64,000 nt of DNA from Leishmania infantum JPCM5 (Eukaryota; Euglenozoa; Kinetoplastea; Trypanosomatida; Trypanosomatidae): positions 2,332,951 to 2,396,950 of the forward strand of contig NC_009420.2 of the NCBI RefSeq assembly GCF_000002875.2, read 5' to 3'. The notes beneath the pieces were generated by a model, which ran no database searches, had not been told where the DNA came from, and saw only the letters and a list, made by a program, of their open reading frames with translations. Shown piece after piece: positions 50,730 to 61,257 of this stretch. The position numbers and the translations under genes were made by a program. Numbering within the stretch: the stretch's first letter is position 1; every line of letters begins with the position of its first letter.

Positions 50730-51180
50730 TTCCCGGGGGGCCCAATGGGGGCCCTCCCGACACAGGCTTTGGGGAACAAAAGGGGGGGGTTCCCCTCCTT
50801 TTGGAAAGGGAAACGCGGGAAAAAACCCCCCCCAAAATATAAAAAACCCCCTGTTAAAGGGGGGGGGGGGGGGGCTCCTCCCCCCGGGGGCCCCCGGGGC
50901 CAAAACCCTCCCCCCCCTTTTTCCCCGGGGGGTGGGGGGGAAAAAAAATATTATTTTTAATACCGGGGGAAATGTTTTCCCCCCGGGGGGGGGGATCCTT
51001 CTTTCTCTGAAGAGGGGGGAAAAAAAAAAAAAAGGCGGCGGGAAGCCCCCCCCCGGGGGCCTCCTTGTGGGGCCGCCGGAGGGGTGTTCCCCCTCTTATT
51101 AAAAAAGGGCGGGGGGGGGGGCAAAAAGGGGGGTCCCCTGCTGTGTGGGGCACGACAGTTTTTTTTGCAAAAAGAAAAAG
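50730..51180. other. Probable low-quality or mis-assembled sequence
   Basis: Unlike everything around it, this block is dominated by runs of one base 5-18 long in all four letters, with long alternating G-run and C-run blocks. Nearby, an n occurs at 50523. This is the appearance of a poor read end carried into a consensus, not of natural Leishmania intergenic DNA. It touches the 5' end of the coiled-coil gene. Confidence 0.8.
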
Positions 51181-52369
51181 AGACGTGTGCCGTGTCTGTC
51201 TCAGTGAATGGTGGGAGGCAAAGAGGGACGTCACAGACAGACGTGTCTGATAACGGTGAGTTCTGGGGCGATGAACGACAGCGAAAGAGTGAATGCGGAC
51301 GCTGGCGAGGAGCGAAGATGGGGAAGATGAGAGGAAGGAAGCCAATGCTCGATCGCCTGCATCCGACAAGCATGTGGAGTTCGCCTTTCAAAGTGAAGTC
51401 CGCGAAGGGGCACCGGCTAACGCGCGGGGCGTGTGAAACTTGAACAAGCACACACAGAAAAAAAAGGCCGACGTGCAACGGCCAGTAACTCAACAGCAGT
51501 CACATCAAAGAGCCCAGTAGAGACGCGTCGTCCGCGAGCTCCCTTTTCTTTTCGAGTGCGCGTCCATCCATAGTTCAGTGTGGCTGCTGGATGCTTTACT
51601 TTTTTTTTGAGCGCGCCGGAGGGGGGATATTGTTCCTCGCTCGATTCCGTTCGCTGCTGCCGCGGTGCATATTTCTGTGGGCTGCAGCGCAAGATCTGCA
51701 TACAGATGCGCGAGACACAGACACACCGGGGAGGGTTGCGGATGAGCAAGCAATTCAGCTACTGTACAACCGCGTTTGTGTGTTAAAAAAGGTAAAGTCG
51801 GATATGCGCTTCAGCGCTTGTGTGTGTGTGTGTGTGTGGAGGGGGGAAGTAATGCACAAGCGGAGGGGAGGGGAGTGCTGCGCTGGCGACGAGGTGAAGG
51901 AGAACGCGAGATAAAAAAGGCGAAGCTGTGATTGCAGCCGACACGCGCAGCCATAGGAACAGTTTAAAGAAAAAAAAAGAAGGGGCGGCGGACTATACTC
52001 CACGCACGCATACACAAACAAAGAGAGAGACACATTCGAAGCACGAAAGCGAAGCGTGTGCCCTTGGATCGCAGACACACACACAGTAACACTATCGCTC
52101 TCTGCGACTCTGTCGCCTTCGACACTCGCCGAGATCCTGTTCTCGCATCGCTGCGCCATCGCCACGCGGAAGCAAAAGACACAGAGGGAAAGAGGGAACG
52201 ACGGGCGCAAAAAAAAAAGAAGGACGGTGACAACAGAAGAAAGTGGCGCGACGAGGTATTTCCTTACAGTACGTCCGTTCCCTGCCATGGAGCATGAGGT
52301 CACCCCACTCGAGCCCCGACTCTGCCACAGGCCCCATCTGTCTGATGCGAAGCAGCGCTAGACAAGCAT

Positions 52370-52680
52370 TGCAGCAATGCGCCGACTTCGTTATCGGAGC
52401 ATGGCCCCGGCCTCAAGTTCTATGCACCCATCCGCTTCTCGGGTCGCCTCACCGCCGCTCCCCCATTGTGCCGGTCGACACACCTGGTGCATCCCCCTTT
52501 GGGGTGGCGCTCAGACTCCCCACACCAGTAGGGAAGTGCGAGAGTCGGGTGAGATCCGTTCGAGTCACGCCGACGCTCTGCCTAATCGTGTGGATGGCAC
52601 AAGCGTGTGCACTTTCGCAGGTCGCTCCGGCGCAACGCCATATAGGACCTCGTTGCTGACATCAGTAGCAGTGAATCGCG
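52370..52680 (+). repeat. SIDER-like dispersed repeat, copy B
   Basis: This copy matches 4480-4790 in the same orientation. Both share AATGCGC-GACT, GGTCGCCTC, TTCGAGTCAC/GCAC, CTGCCTAAT and GTGGATGGCACA, then TCGCAGGTCGCTCCGGCGC. The copies differ by substitutions and small gaps. It sits upstream of the coiled-coil gene and downstream of ARL3 on the transcribed strand. SIDER identity is inferred from degeneracy, size and genome type. Confidence 0.65.
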
Positions 52681-53224
52681 CTGATTTACCCAGGTCGCAG
52701 ATATATGACCCTGTCAGCACCAGAGGAGGTACAGCATTGGCAAAAGATACGAGAGGGAGGGCTCTGTGTGACGAAGCCACGCAGAGTTAGGGTAGTGAAC
52801 GCCAAGACACCGCGCTACGGTGTCTCCATGCCCCAGAGAGAGACATGAGGAAGGCGCAGAAAAAAAAAAGACACTTATGCACATGCGCACGGGGTGGGGG
52901 GAACGCGGAAAAGACGTCCACGCACGTCGCACCAAACACACATGTGATGACCAAGGTGGACCTGGCACGTGCACGCGCGCGTACACCCACACAAGCCAAA
53001 TTAAATGGATCTCATAAACGCTCACGAGGCAGTCGCGCACACGCAACTGTGCACGGACAAGCTAGGGCGCAGCGAAGTCGTTTGAGTAATCCATTTCAAG
53101 AATCAGAGAAGACGCACCAAAACGCCCCATCAGCAGAACACATAGGAAGATAGAAAGAAACGGGGAGAAGAAGCCGAGATCCTTACCGGGATAGAGGCAA
53201 CGCATGCAGAAGCCATATAGCTGG

Positions 53225-53761
53225 TCACTTCTTCACCTGCTTCACGGCCCAGCTGATGCCCTCATCCAGCCCCTCGCCTGTTTTGGCTGAGCACGCCTGA
53301 ATGTGCCAGCGTCGGTCTCGCAAATCTGTCAGGTTGAGTGCTACGGAGACCTCTTCTACCGACATCGCACCCAGCAAATCCTGCTTGTTCGCGAAGACCA
53401 GCATTGGCACCCCTGCCACCTTCTCTTCCTCCAGGAGGTGTTCCAGCTCACGGCGTGCCTCGCGGATGCGCCGAGGATCAGCCGCATCGATGACGTAGAT
53501 GACGACGTCCGCCTCTTTGAAGTACTGTCGCCAGTAGTAGCGCGCCGCGCGCTGGCCTCCCATATCCCAAACGTTGATCTTGATTCCGCCGGTAACAAGC
53601 TTCTTAATCTGAAATCCCTGCGTGGACGCGACGTGCGAGATATCCTCGTCACTGAGCTGGCGCAGGATGCTTGTCTTGCCAGCGTTGTCGAGACCTAGAA
53701 TCAAAATACCCGCCGGTCTACTGGTGGGGCGGATCCGCATCAAGAAGTCTAAGATGCCCAT
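53225..53761 (-). CDS. ARL3: ARL3-type small GTPase
   Basis: The 178-residue protein is an ADP-ribosylation-factor-like GTPase of the ARL3 class. The P-loop GLDNAGKT is at 23-30, the switch I threonine in STQGF near 47, WDMGGQ at 65-70, NKQD at 125-128, and SAKTGEG near 158. The DISHVASTQGF and YYWRQYF segments are ARL3-like. ARL3 acts in the flagellum to release lipidated cargo from UNC119/PDE6D carriers under the control of ARL13B and RP2; in Leishmania an ARL-3A affects flagellum length. Gly2 is present. Length is normal, the ATG at 53761 is clear, and no GTPase motif is missing. Confidence 0.92.
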   Translation of the reverse strand: MGILDFLMRIRPTSRPAGILILGLDNAGKTSILRQLSDEDISHVASTQGFQIKKLVTGGIKINVWDMGGQRAARYYWRQYFKEADVVIYVIDAADPRRIREARRELEHLLEEEKVAGVPMLVFANKQDLLGAMSVEEVSVALNLTDLRDRRWHIQACSAKTGEGLDEGISWAVKQVKK

Positions 53762-54675
53762 GACAGCTGCCTACTCGTCCTCGTGTCATCGCCTGCCCTC
53801 CCTCCCACCCACACACACCTCGTGCACGCTTATGCGTCGTACTGCCTTATGTTGAGAGGTGGTGGTAAAGGTTTCCGCTCGCAAGGCGACGAGCTTCGCA
53901 GACGCATGAAGTAAAGCGTTTGCAGTAGCGCAGATGAGAATACTGGCAGGAGCATGTATCCCTGCACGTCGCGCACATCTCCGGCGGCATCACATCCACG
54001 GCTGCAAGGTGTGCAAGGTGCACAACCGGTCAAGTCGGAGAAGGAAAGAGAGAGGGTACGTGGAGAAGGAAGGTGAGGAGGGCGACAGAATCACACAGAC
54101 GGCGAGGCGGCAAAGGACAAGCAAAAGGGCATGGCATCTATCGCCGAGTCGGCAGCTGAGGTGACAGCATCCTGCGCGCTGAGGAGGTGGAAAAAGGGTG
54201 GATGCGAACGTCGCGACGGATGAACCGCAAAATAGAAACCGCAGGCAGCGCCGACCTCAAGGCGAGAGACGCTGGCGCATGCACACACACACACACACAC
54301 AAGCGCCTAAGGCCTCTCCTCTTCGAGAGAAGCGCACATGCATTCGCCTGCATGCAGTTGTGGAGCCAGAATACTCCCCGTGCATCTCGGGGTAATTTGG
54401 CGATGCTCACTTTCTCTTGCACGTACATGTTGGGCTCCTTCCTCTCCAGGTCCTCATCTCCATTCGGCCTCTGCGAATAGATCGAGACGAGGGAGGAAGG
54501 CAGCGGGGGACAGTCGACAAAAAAATAAAGTGAAGAAGCGTGCAGAGAGGATGTGCGAGAGGCTCGGGCGAGAGAGTCACCACCGACGTCGTCGGCGCAG
54601 TCAATCCCTCGCTTCCCCTCCCCCCTTCACCTTCCTCACCGTGCTGAAATCACTTCCATCACAGCCACCGCATCG
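53762..54675. other. Intergenic stretch upstream of ARL3
   Basis: No supported gene. An AC run is at 54284-54300. Plus-strand purine-rich patches at 54035-54085 and 54480-54550 may be transcribed-strand pyrimidine tracts. Confidence 0.4.
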
Positions 54676-56892
54676 CTACACCAGAACTAAGTCGAAACTT
54701 CCATTGTCCACCTCCTCCGGCTCCTCAGCCACGGCGGCCACCGCGTTCCCGTCCGCCGCATCACGGTGCTTCTTTCGGTGGTGACGACGGTTCCCACGAG
54801 CCTCAGAATCGCCGGTTGCCAAGTGCCGTGACTTTTTCGCTCTCTGTGTCAGCCGCATTTCCTGCTGTGCGGAATCAAGCTCAGTAGCGCGTCGCACCAC
54901 TGCATCGTCGGGACCACTGCCCGCAGTGGCGATAGGCACATCTGTCGTGAGCGCAGCCTTCATCTGCGCGAGGATAATGGACACGTCGGCCTGTAAAACA
55001 GGGTCTGGCGCAGCGGCCTGAGCAGAGGCGGGAATGCTTGCCCTCGGAACCACGCGCTGCGTTCTCAAGGTGCGGGCAGTGCGTGAGCCAGGGTCCACGG
55101 ACTGATGGACAGCAGAGGTCGGTGTCGCAGGATCGACCTCTGGCGCTGCGCCATCCAATTCGTCTTTCTCTCCCTCCTCGGCGAAGAAGTCGTCCACGGA
55201 CACACTGGCATCGTGCACCATATCAGCAGCCAAGGAGCCAACCACGTCCTCTGCCAGCGGTCGCACAACCTGAGGAGCGGGCAGCGGAGATGGCAGCTCC
55301 TCCGACAGCGATGGGGGCGTCAAGCCAGAGACGCCCGCGTTGGCATTAGCAACAGCAGAGTCGTCTTGTGCCAGCCCTTCAGGTGTTCGATTCAGGGTTG
55401 GCAGCTGTGCAGTCGCGGCGTCGAAGTGATGCTCGACAGGGGGACGTTTCGCCGCCGCCCAGGCACGACTACTCGCCGCACCCGAGGCAGAGGAGGATGA
55501 GGACGAGCGAGGCGACGATTGGCCCGACGCGTCGCAGTCGATATTGCCCAGAAACAGCCTCATGGCCTCCGCGTCACTCATCGGACGGGTGAGCGAAGTA
55601 TGTTGCGGATGCGTGCCGTTCCCGCCCCCGTTCACGCAGCTGGTTCCATTACTAACGGTGGTCACGACAGCGCTGGAGCGGTGCTGCATTCGAAGGCCTC
55701 CAGAGTCCGACTCCAACGCTGGCGTCGTGCTGGCCTGCACCTCAGTGATCGCGACAGAGGGGTGATCTGAAGCCTGCGCAGTATCTCTCATTGAAGTGTG
55801 CGCTGCTGTCTTCAACGAAGATCCTGCAGAAGCGTTCAGAGACAGAGGCGGCGCTGATGCTGGGGTGTGCGGTCCAGCTCTCAGCGCCTCAGCAGGCGGC
55901 GGCTTCCCTGACGCTGGTGCTTGGTCGGCACGGGCGCCCCCAGCTGATGCTGTGCCGGTTGGTGGGGTACGTGTTGAATCGAAACCAGCAATAGGTGCGG
56001 CCTGTTGACGCGCTAGGAGTGCGAAGAGTTGCTGAGCTCGCACCTCCTCCGCTGTGATGCGGACCAGCGTGCTGGCCACGTGCAGAGCTCGCACCACGCC
56101 CAGCATTCCTGCTCCTGTCTGAGCGCTCAGCATCGCAGTCATGGGACGCACCGAGAACTCAGCTGGAGCCTGGCGGCCCTCTAGCACGCGGTGCACGAGC
56201 CCCGTGGTTGCTCGACGCACGCGGTTACACCACGCCTGCACCTCATCCAGTCGGACGACCCCGCTAGCGCCGGTGAGCGGCTCCACATCGGAGAAGTTCA
56301 GGGCGTACAGGATGCAGCTCGTGGGGGGCACGTGCAGCGTTTCCTGCTTCGCGTACTCCCATGAGCTGCGCTGACGAGGGTCGATCATGAAGATGACGAG
56401 TTGACACCCAGCGTACATATCGAGCAACCGCGCATCTGCCGCCACGCGCAGAGCCTCGTGAAGCTGGACTGTTGGGATATGACCGGCCATGGCTGCGCCG
56501 GTGTTCGCCGACGAGGACGAGGTGGATCGCTGGCGACCCTCCTCGACGACCTCCCAGATGTCCACCTTCGTGCCCTCGTGTGGGGCGCAAAGCTCCCCTT
56601 GCAACCGCATCGTCGAAGCGATGATCTCGGTAGACGGGGTGTACCGCGCCGGCAGCGGGTGGCCGCTTAGGCGCGCCATCAAAGTGCTCTTGCCAGTCGC
56701 ACGGGTGCCGCGCAGCACAACCTTCATGTTGTAGCGCGTCCCCCTCTTCATTTCCTCCCGCACCTGAGCGGAGAGAGGCCATACCCCGCTGCCCAACTGC
56801 TGCGACGACGCGCCGCTGCCGCCTCTCAAAGTGCGGTCGGAGGATGCCGTGAAGGGGCCCCACAGCGACTGCACGTAGCTGATGAACGACAT
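54676..56892 (-). CDS. RABL6: RABL6-like (Parf/RBEL1) GTPase-domain protein
   Basis: The 738-residue protein starts at the ATG at 56892; the triplet at the far 5' end of the open frame (56910) is GTG. Residues about 45-285 form a Ras-like domain of the RABL6 type: the lead-in GTRYNMKVVLRG, then the P-loop GTRATGKST at 62-70, PSTEI in switch I, VDIWEVVEEG in place of WDTAGQ, and a strand reading CQLVIFMIDPR. The usual NKxD is not evident, as in RABL6. The other 450 residues are disordered Ala/Pro/Ser-rich sequence with a basic end. Human RABL6 affects cell proliferation and p53 regulation; no trypanosomatid role is known to me. It lies next to ARL3. Confidence 0.8.
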   Translation of the reverse strand: MSFISYVQSLWGPFTASSDRTLRGGSGASSQQLGSGVWPLSAQVREEMKRGTRYNMKVVLRGTRATGKSTLMARLSGHPLPARYTPSTEIIASTMRLQGELCAPHEGTKVDIWEVVEEGRQRSTSSSSANTGAAMAGHIPTVQLHEALRVAADARLLDMYAGCQLVIFMIDPRQRSSWEYAKQETLHVPPTSCILYALNFSDVEPLTGASGVVRLDEVQAWCNRVRRATTGLVHRVLEGRQAPAEFSVRPMTAMLSAQTGAGMLGVVRALHVASTLVRITAEEVRAQQLFALLARQQAAPIAGFDSTRTPPTGTASAGGARADQAPASGKPPPAEALRAGPHTPASAPPLSLNASAGSSLKTAAHTSMRDTAQASDHPSVAITEVQASTTPALESDSGGLRMQHRSSAVVTTVSNGTSCVNGGGNGTHPQHTSLTRPMSDAEAMRLFLGNIDCDASGQSSPRSSSSSSASGAASSRAWAAAKRPPVEHHFDAATAQLPTLNRTPEGLAQDDSAVANANAGVSGLTPPSLSEELPSPLPAPQVVRPLAEDVVGSLAADMVHDASVSVDDFFAEEGEKDELDGAAPEVDPATPTSAVHQSVDPGSRTARTLRTQRVVPRASIPASAQAAAPDPVLQADVSIILAQMKAALTTDVPIATAGSGPDDAVVRRATELDSAQQEMRLTQRAKKSRHLATGDSEARGNRRHHRKKHRDAADGNAVAAVAEEPEEVDNGSFDLVLV

Positions 56893-59800
56893 GATTGAAA
56901 AGGGCAACACAGGATCTGGGCCGGAGAGCCTCCTTTAAAAAGAGTACAGACATGAAGCGGGAAGGTCAGCAAGGCGAAGGAGAAGCAAGGGTGAAAGAAA
57001 AGGAAGCAGACAACACGCTGCAGGGCACAAGCGCCACGCGAAAAAAAAAAAGGAACGGCGTGGCAGTGCACCTATCAAGGAAGAAAGAAAAACAAGCAAC
57101 GAGAAGGCAACAACGAGCACAGGGGTATGCAATAATGGGGCGTTATGTGTATCTGTTTGTGTCAGCGAGGAAAAGGGAGACGCGAGGGTGGGCGTTCAAG
57201 CGTCGCTTTCGTCATGCGGTGCAGCTGTTCGGGTGGACAGGCATGCGCTTGATAGCTGCCGCCTCTCTCTCTGATAGTCGGTAACTATCGATTTCCTTTG
57301 TTGAGGAAGTCACGGCCAGCTCATCAGCGTGGAAGCCGGTGTACGCAGAGTTCGGCCAGTACCACAAGCGTGTGGGGTGGGGGTGTGCGCCGGTGCGTGA
57401 GGACCCAGGGAAGCTCTGCGAATAGGTCAACCGAGGTGCACAGCAGTGGATGGTCTAGCACGTCCGTTCAGTTCGTCGCGCAGAACACGGGCCAGGCCAC
57501 GCTGAAGTGTCGACAAAAAAAAAACATGAGAGAGGGAGAGAGCCGAGGGCGAAGAGGAGAGCAGACGTGCTGAGGTGAGAACCAGTAGCAACTATATGAG
57601 CTGACGTGAGGGGAAATGGAGGACAAGCTGCACCAATACGCACGCACGCACATAGGCGCGACGCATTCAATGGTCGCTGCATTCTTCATCTAGTAGAAAG
57701 CGACTCAGGCAACGGAAGAGTGCAGTGGCACTACAAGAAGTGCATCCGGTCTCAGAGTAACTGTAGAGTGTTTGCTCGAAACTGGGGGCAACAGCACAGA
57801 ACGATGTCGATGACAGCCTTTCCTGTCAAAGTCCCTCTACCATCGTCCCTCCGCTCACCCATCGTGGCTAGGGTAAGGGATACCTTCCGAGTCCTATATA
57901 TGTGCTCGTGTGTGCGTGTGTGTGTATTCTCTCTTCGTGTTGAGATGAAGGCGTTAAGGCACGCTTGAGTCGGCGTCGGCGCACACACATACTCGCCTGC
58001 ACACATGCAGCTTCGCGCAAGAAACTGGATCGCTTTTTTTTGTTTGGGGGAGAGGACGGCATGCCGTCACCTCTTTGCGGGCGCACCAACAGACACCGAG
58101 GCTACACAACAGACAGAGGAACAAAACGAACGCAAAAGCTGCAGCGAGAGGGACACGAAAGACTGAACACGGAGAGGGCAGAAGGCGCAGTCATCGCACC
58201 CGCTGTTCTTTCTCCGTCTCGTTCTTTTGCTGGTTAGCAGAAAAGCAGTAGAGAAAATTGCTCACACATGCACGCAGGCATGCGCACCTACGATCGTCCA
58301 CACGAGGGAGGAGGAAAAAAAGGTGGGCAGCGGTGGAAAAAGAGGGGGGGACAGAGAGACAGAAAAAAAAAACAGCAAAGCCTGGTAAGCACGTCACGAA
58401 GAAAATCGAAAATGGAAGAGAAGCAGTATTAGCCACTGCGAGCCTACACACACACAGAAAGACAAACACGCATAAAGAGGAGACGCAGAGCGGGGTAAGG
58501 GCAAGTGAGAAAGATGAAACCCAGCGCAGCCAGCCACAGAAAGACAGAGAGGGCCATATTTACAAAAAAAGGTGTGAAACAAAGGACGGCGGCGTACGAC
58601 ACACACAGACACACGCATATGCAGACGCGCGATAAAAAAAAAGGAAAGGATGGCAACGACCGCAACAAGAAAAGAAGGAAAGAGAAGGAGGGTCAATAGG
58701 GGGACGGCGGAGTGCAGCGGGGTCAGTAAGCACGGCAGAAGTAGCCTCCAGCAACGGGAGGTAGGAAAAAAAACGGTAAGCAGATAAATAAGAAGTGTGA
58801 CAGGCGGGAGGCTTGGAGAAGCAGGAGATAGGGATCTGAGTCGGCAGGTCATGAGAGCAGCACACGTCATTCTCTCTCCTACGCTGGTGTACAAAGTCGA
58901 GAACTATGCAGCATGACGACTCCTCCACCGGATGCCAGCGTCCCCACGATATCTCGGCGATGCTCTCTAAAGTTACAGTCTTCGTACTAATGACTGATTG
59001 AGAATACTATTCCCCCCCCCCTGCTCTGGTCTTTTGTGATGGAGATGGCGAGCATGCCCGTAGAACTTGGTGGGCGTGTGCGGGCGGACGTATTCTACTC
59101 GTTTGCTTGCTGTGCATCCGACAGACACGTTGAGCAACACAAGAGCCATAAAAGGCCTTTGCCGTTCCCTTCACATCCGTAGTTGCCCATCCTATAACCT
59201 CTAACATGAAGCAGCTCTGTGGAAGCGTACGTTCGTTTGCATAGTGCGGAGGTCGCAAGCTTCCGGTAACTTCTGGTATTCGCGAATATGGCACAGAGAA
59301 AGCTCACCGGGATGCGTGCTTGGGGATGTGATGATCAGCCGCTACCGCATGCAGCCGTATGCATTAATCCCCTATGATGCGCACGAAAACAAAAACAAAA
59401 CGCGTAAAGGTGCCAGTTGTGGAACAAGACATCATTCTCCGTCCGTCCGCCTTCCTTGCCTGAGTACGGAATCCACCGGAGCGCGCGCTCACCTTCGTGG
59501 CTTTGCGCTCTCACTTATCCACCCCGTCACAAAGAGGGTGGGAGTGGCAACAACGTCTACAGAAAGAGGGAGATGCCGCTATGCAGTAACAAAAAAAAAA
59601 AAACATTTTTCCTTTCCCACGCGCCCTTTCACCACGAGCCCGCCCACAAAGATGTACACGGGTACACGACTACAGTTCACCTGCCTTCTGCTGCGCCACG
59701 GCTGCATCCTCGTTGTGTAGGGCGAGCCGTCCCTGCTGCCGAGTCGGGCCATGCACCTTGCGGGCACTTCGTGCCCGTCCTCGTCCCTTCTTTCACGTAC

Positions 59801-61257
59801 GTGCTGCGTGATCGGCGCCAGACGGGCCCGGGCCCACTGCGCGCATTGACCCACGTGGGCCGCGTGCGCAGTCCGGCTCGAGGGTGGTGGCGGTGGGCAT
59901 CTGTCGTGCGTGGAGCAGCGGGGTGGTGGTCCGGGCGCATGCCGGGTGAGCTCAGGGAGGAGGTTGGCCAGCCTCAGGCCAGGCTCCCTCTGAGACCCTG
60001 CACACCCTGCCTGTATGCCATGCCTCGCCCTGAGGGGCCTCGAGCCGTGGCATTCCGCAATGTGGTGCGGCCGCTCTCCACCCCGGCGCCTGCAGGACTC
60101 GAGGGTGCTCTCGTGATGCTGCCGGCATGTGCGCCTCATCAGCCCACCTGGTCGGATGAAGGAGGTGCCGCACAGCGCGCGCACGTGCACCGTGGTGTTC
60201 ATCGGTGTGGATGCCTTCGCGCCTTTCTCGCTCATCACTCGCGCCCTCCTGGCGGCCGCGTGCCTCGGTTGGATGCGGCACACCACATGCCAGCGGTGCT
60301 CGGCATGCGCGTGCGCACAGTGCCCGCACCAGTGGGCCTCGGGGTCCGTTGCAGGACAGCAGTGCTGTCTGGCGGGCTCGCTGTCTTCACCCCCCACGTC
60401 CGTGGATGCCGCCGAGGGGGGTGGGGGAGGCGTGTCTGCATGGCTTGCCCGCATGCGCCGCGACAGGTGGGACGCCGCCATGAGTCTGTGGCAGCAGGGG
60501 CATTCCACCCTCTCCTGAGTCCGCACGCCTCTGACAGGCGCGGGCGTGTCAAGCGGAAGGGGCCCGCGCAGAGACGTGTGCCAGCGCACAAAAGGGCCCA
60601 TAGCGTGCCAGCCTGTAGAGGGGCATAGGGGTGCAGCGATGGACACCCGACGGAGGAGCCACATGCGGTGCGAGGGAGATGTGCGTACTCTGGTCGCTGC
60701 GTGCAAGACCATGGCGTGAAATGAGGTGTGCTCTGAGCCTCGAGCTGTCGTCAAATCGCGCGTAGCACACCCGGCGCAACGCCCGGTCGGACGCCCTCAT
60801 AGCAAACGGCAGGTGAGGGGGGAGGGCTCTGTCAACGGGAAAAAGGGCGGAGGGGGGCGCTAAAGAGAACGAAATCACCCCACACAAAAAAATTACATGT
60901 ATACAAAGCAGAGTCGTACACCAAAAGGTCGAAGCCCAAAGCAAAACAAAAAACAACGAGCAGGCAGTGAGGCAGCGGCACAAAACACAGCAATCGTTGA
61001 CCTGAAAGACATGGAGCGGAGACGGGTGGCGCAGCACGCTAAAGAAAGCAGTCGCAGCACCGAAAAAGGCAACGCACGTACAACCAGCAAACCTGCGTGG
61101 AGGAGGGGGGACATGGCAGGCCTTCTGTCCGGCATGCACGCCCACGCGAATAAACGCCGCGCGCTTGTCTAAACCTCTGATTCGGATAAAACGGAATCGA
61201 ATGAGTTGGGAAAGAGTGAAGCAGAGGCAACGAAAGGCAGCAGCAGCAGCAGGTAGT
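56893..61257. other. 4.4-kb gene-poor interval
   Basis: Apart from the zinc-finger relic at 59700-60800 I see no gene. On the transcribed strand, pyrimidine runs opposite 56970-57010 fit RABL6 mRNA trans-splicing. Further contents include A-runs at 57513-57523, 58365-58373, 58562-58570 and 59589-59603, and dense CACACA or GAGA sequence at 58250-58660. Confidence 0.5.
59700..60800 (-). mobile_element. Decayed zinc-finger retroelement relic
   Basis: Three C2H2-like fingers can be read on the minus strand in more than one frame: VCYARFDDSSRLRAHLISRH near 60770-60705, ECPCCHRLMAASHLSRRM near 60505-60440, and LCGTSFIRPGGLMRRTC near 60150. Each has lost ligands: Cys to Arg in the first, His to Met in the second, and Cys and His both to Arg in the third. 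Frames shift between them. The segment is also unusually GC-rich. Such fingers flank reverse transcriptase in trypanosomatid site-specific and ingi/L1-type elements, and degenerate copies (DIREs) are common. No reverse transcriptase part was recognised, so the class is inferred. Confidence 0.5.

Larger units (their letters stand above)
50639..53224. other. Intergenic stretch with unreliable sequence and a SIDER-like repeat
   Basis: No supported gene. It holds the homopolymer-inflated block at 50730-51180, a GT run at about 51819-51838 and the dispersed repeat at 52370-52680. Plus-strand A-runs at 51967-51979 and 52210-52220 are T tracts on the transcribed strand. Confidence 0.5.

Noticed and set aside
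59417..60628. Plus-strand open frame of 403 codons across the zinc-finger relic
   Set aside because: The finger-like signatures are on the minus strand, and this frame has no domain; high GC keeps it open.
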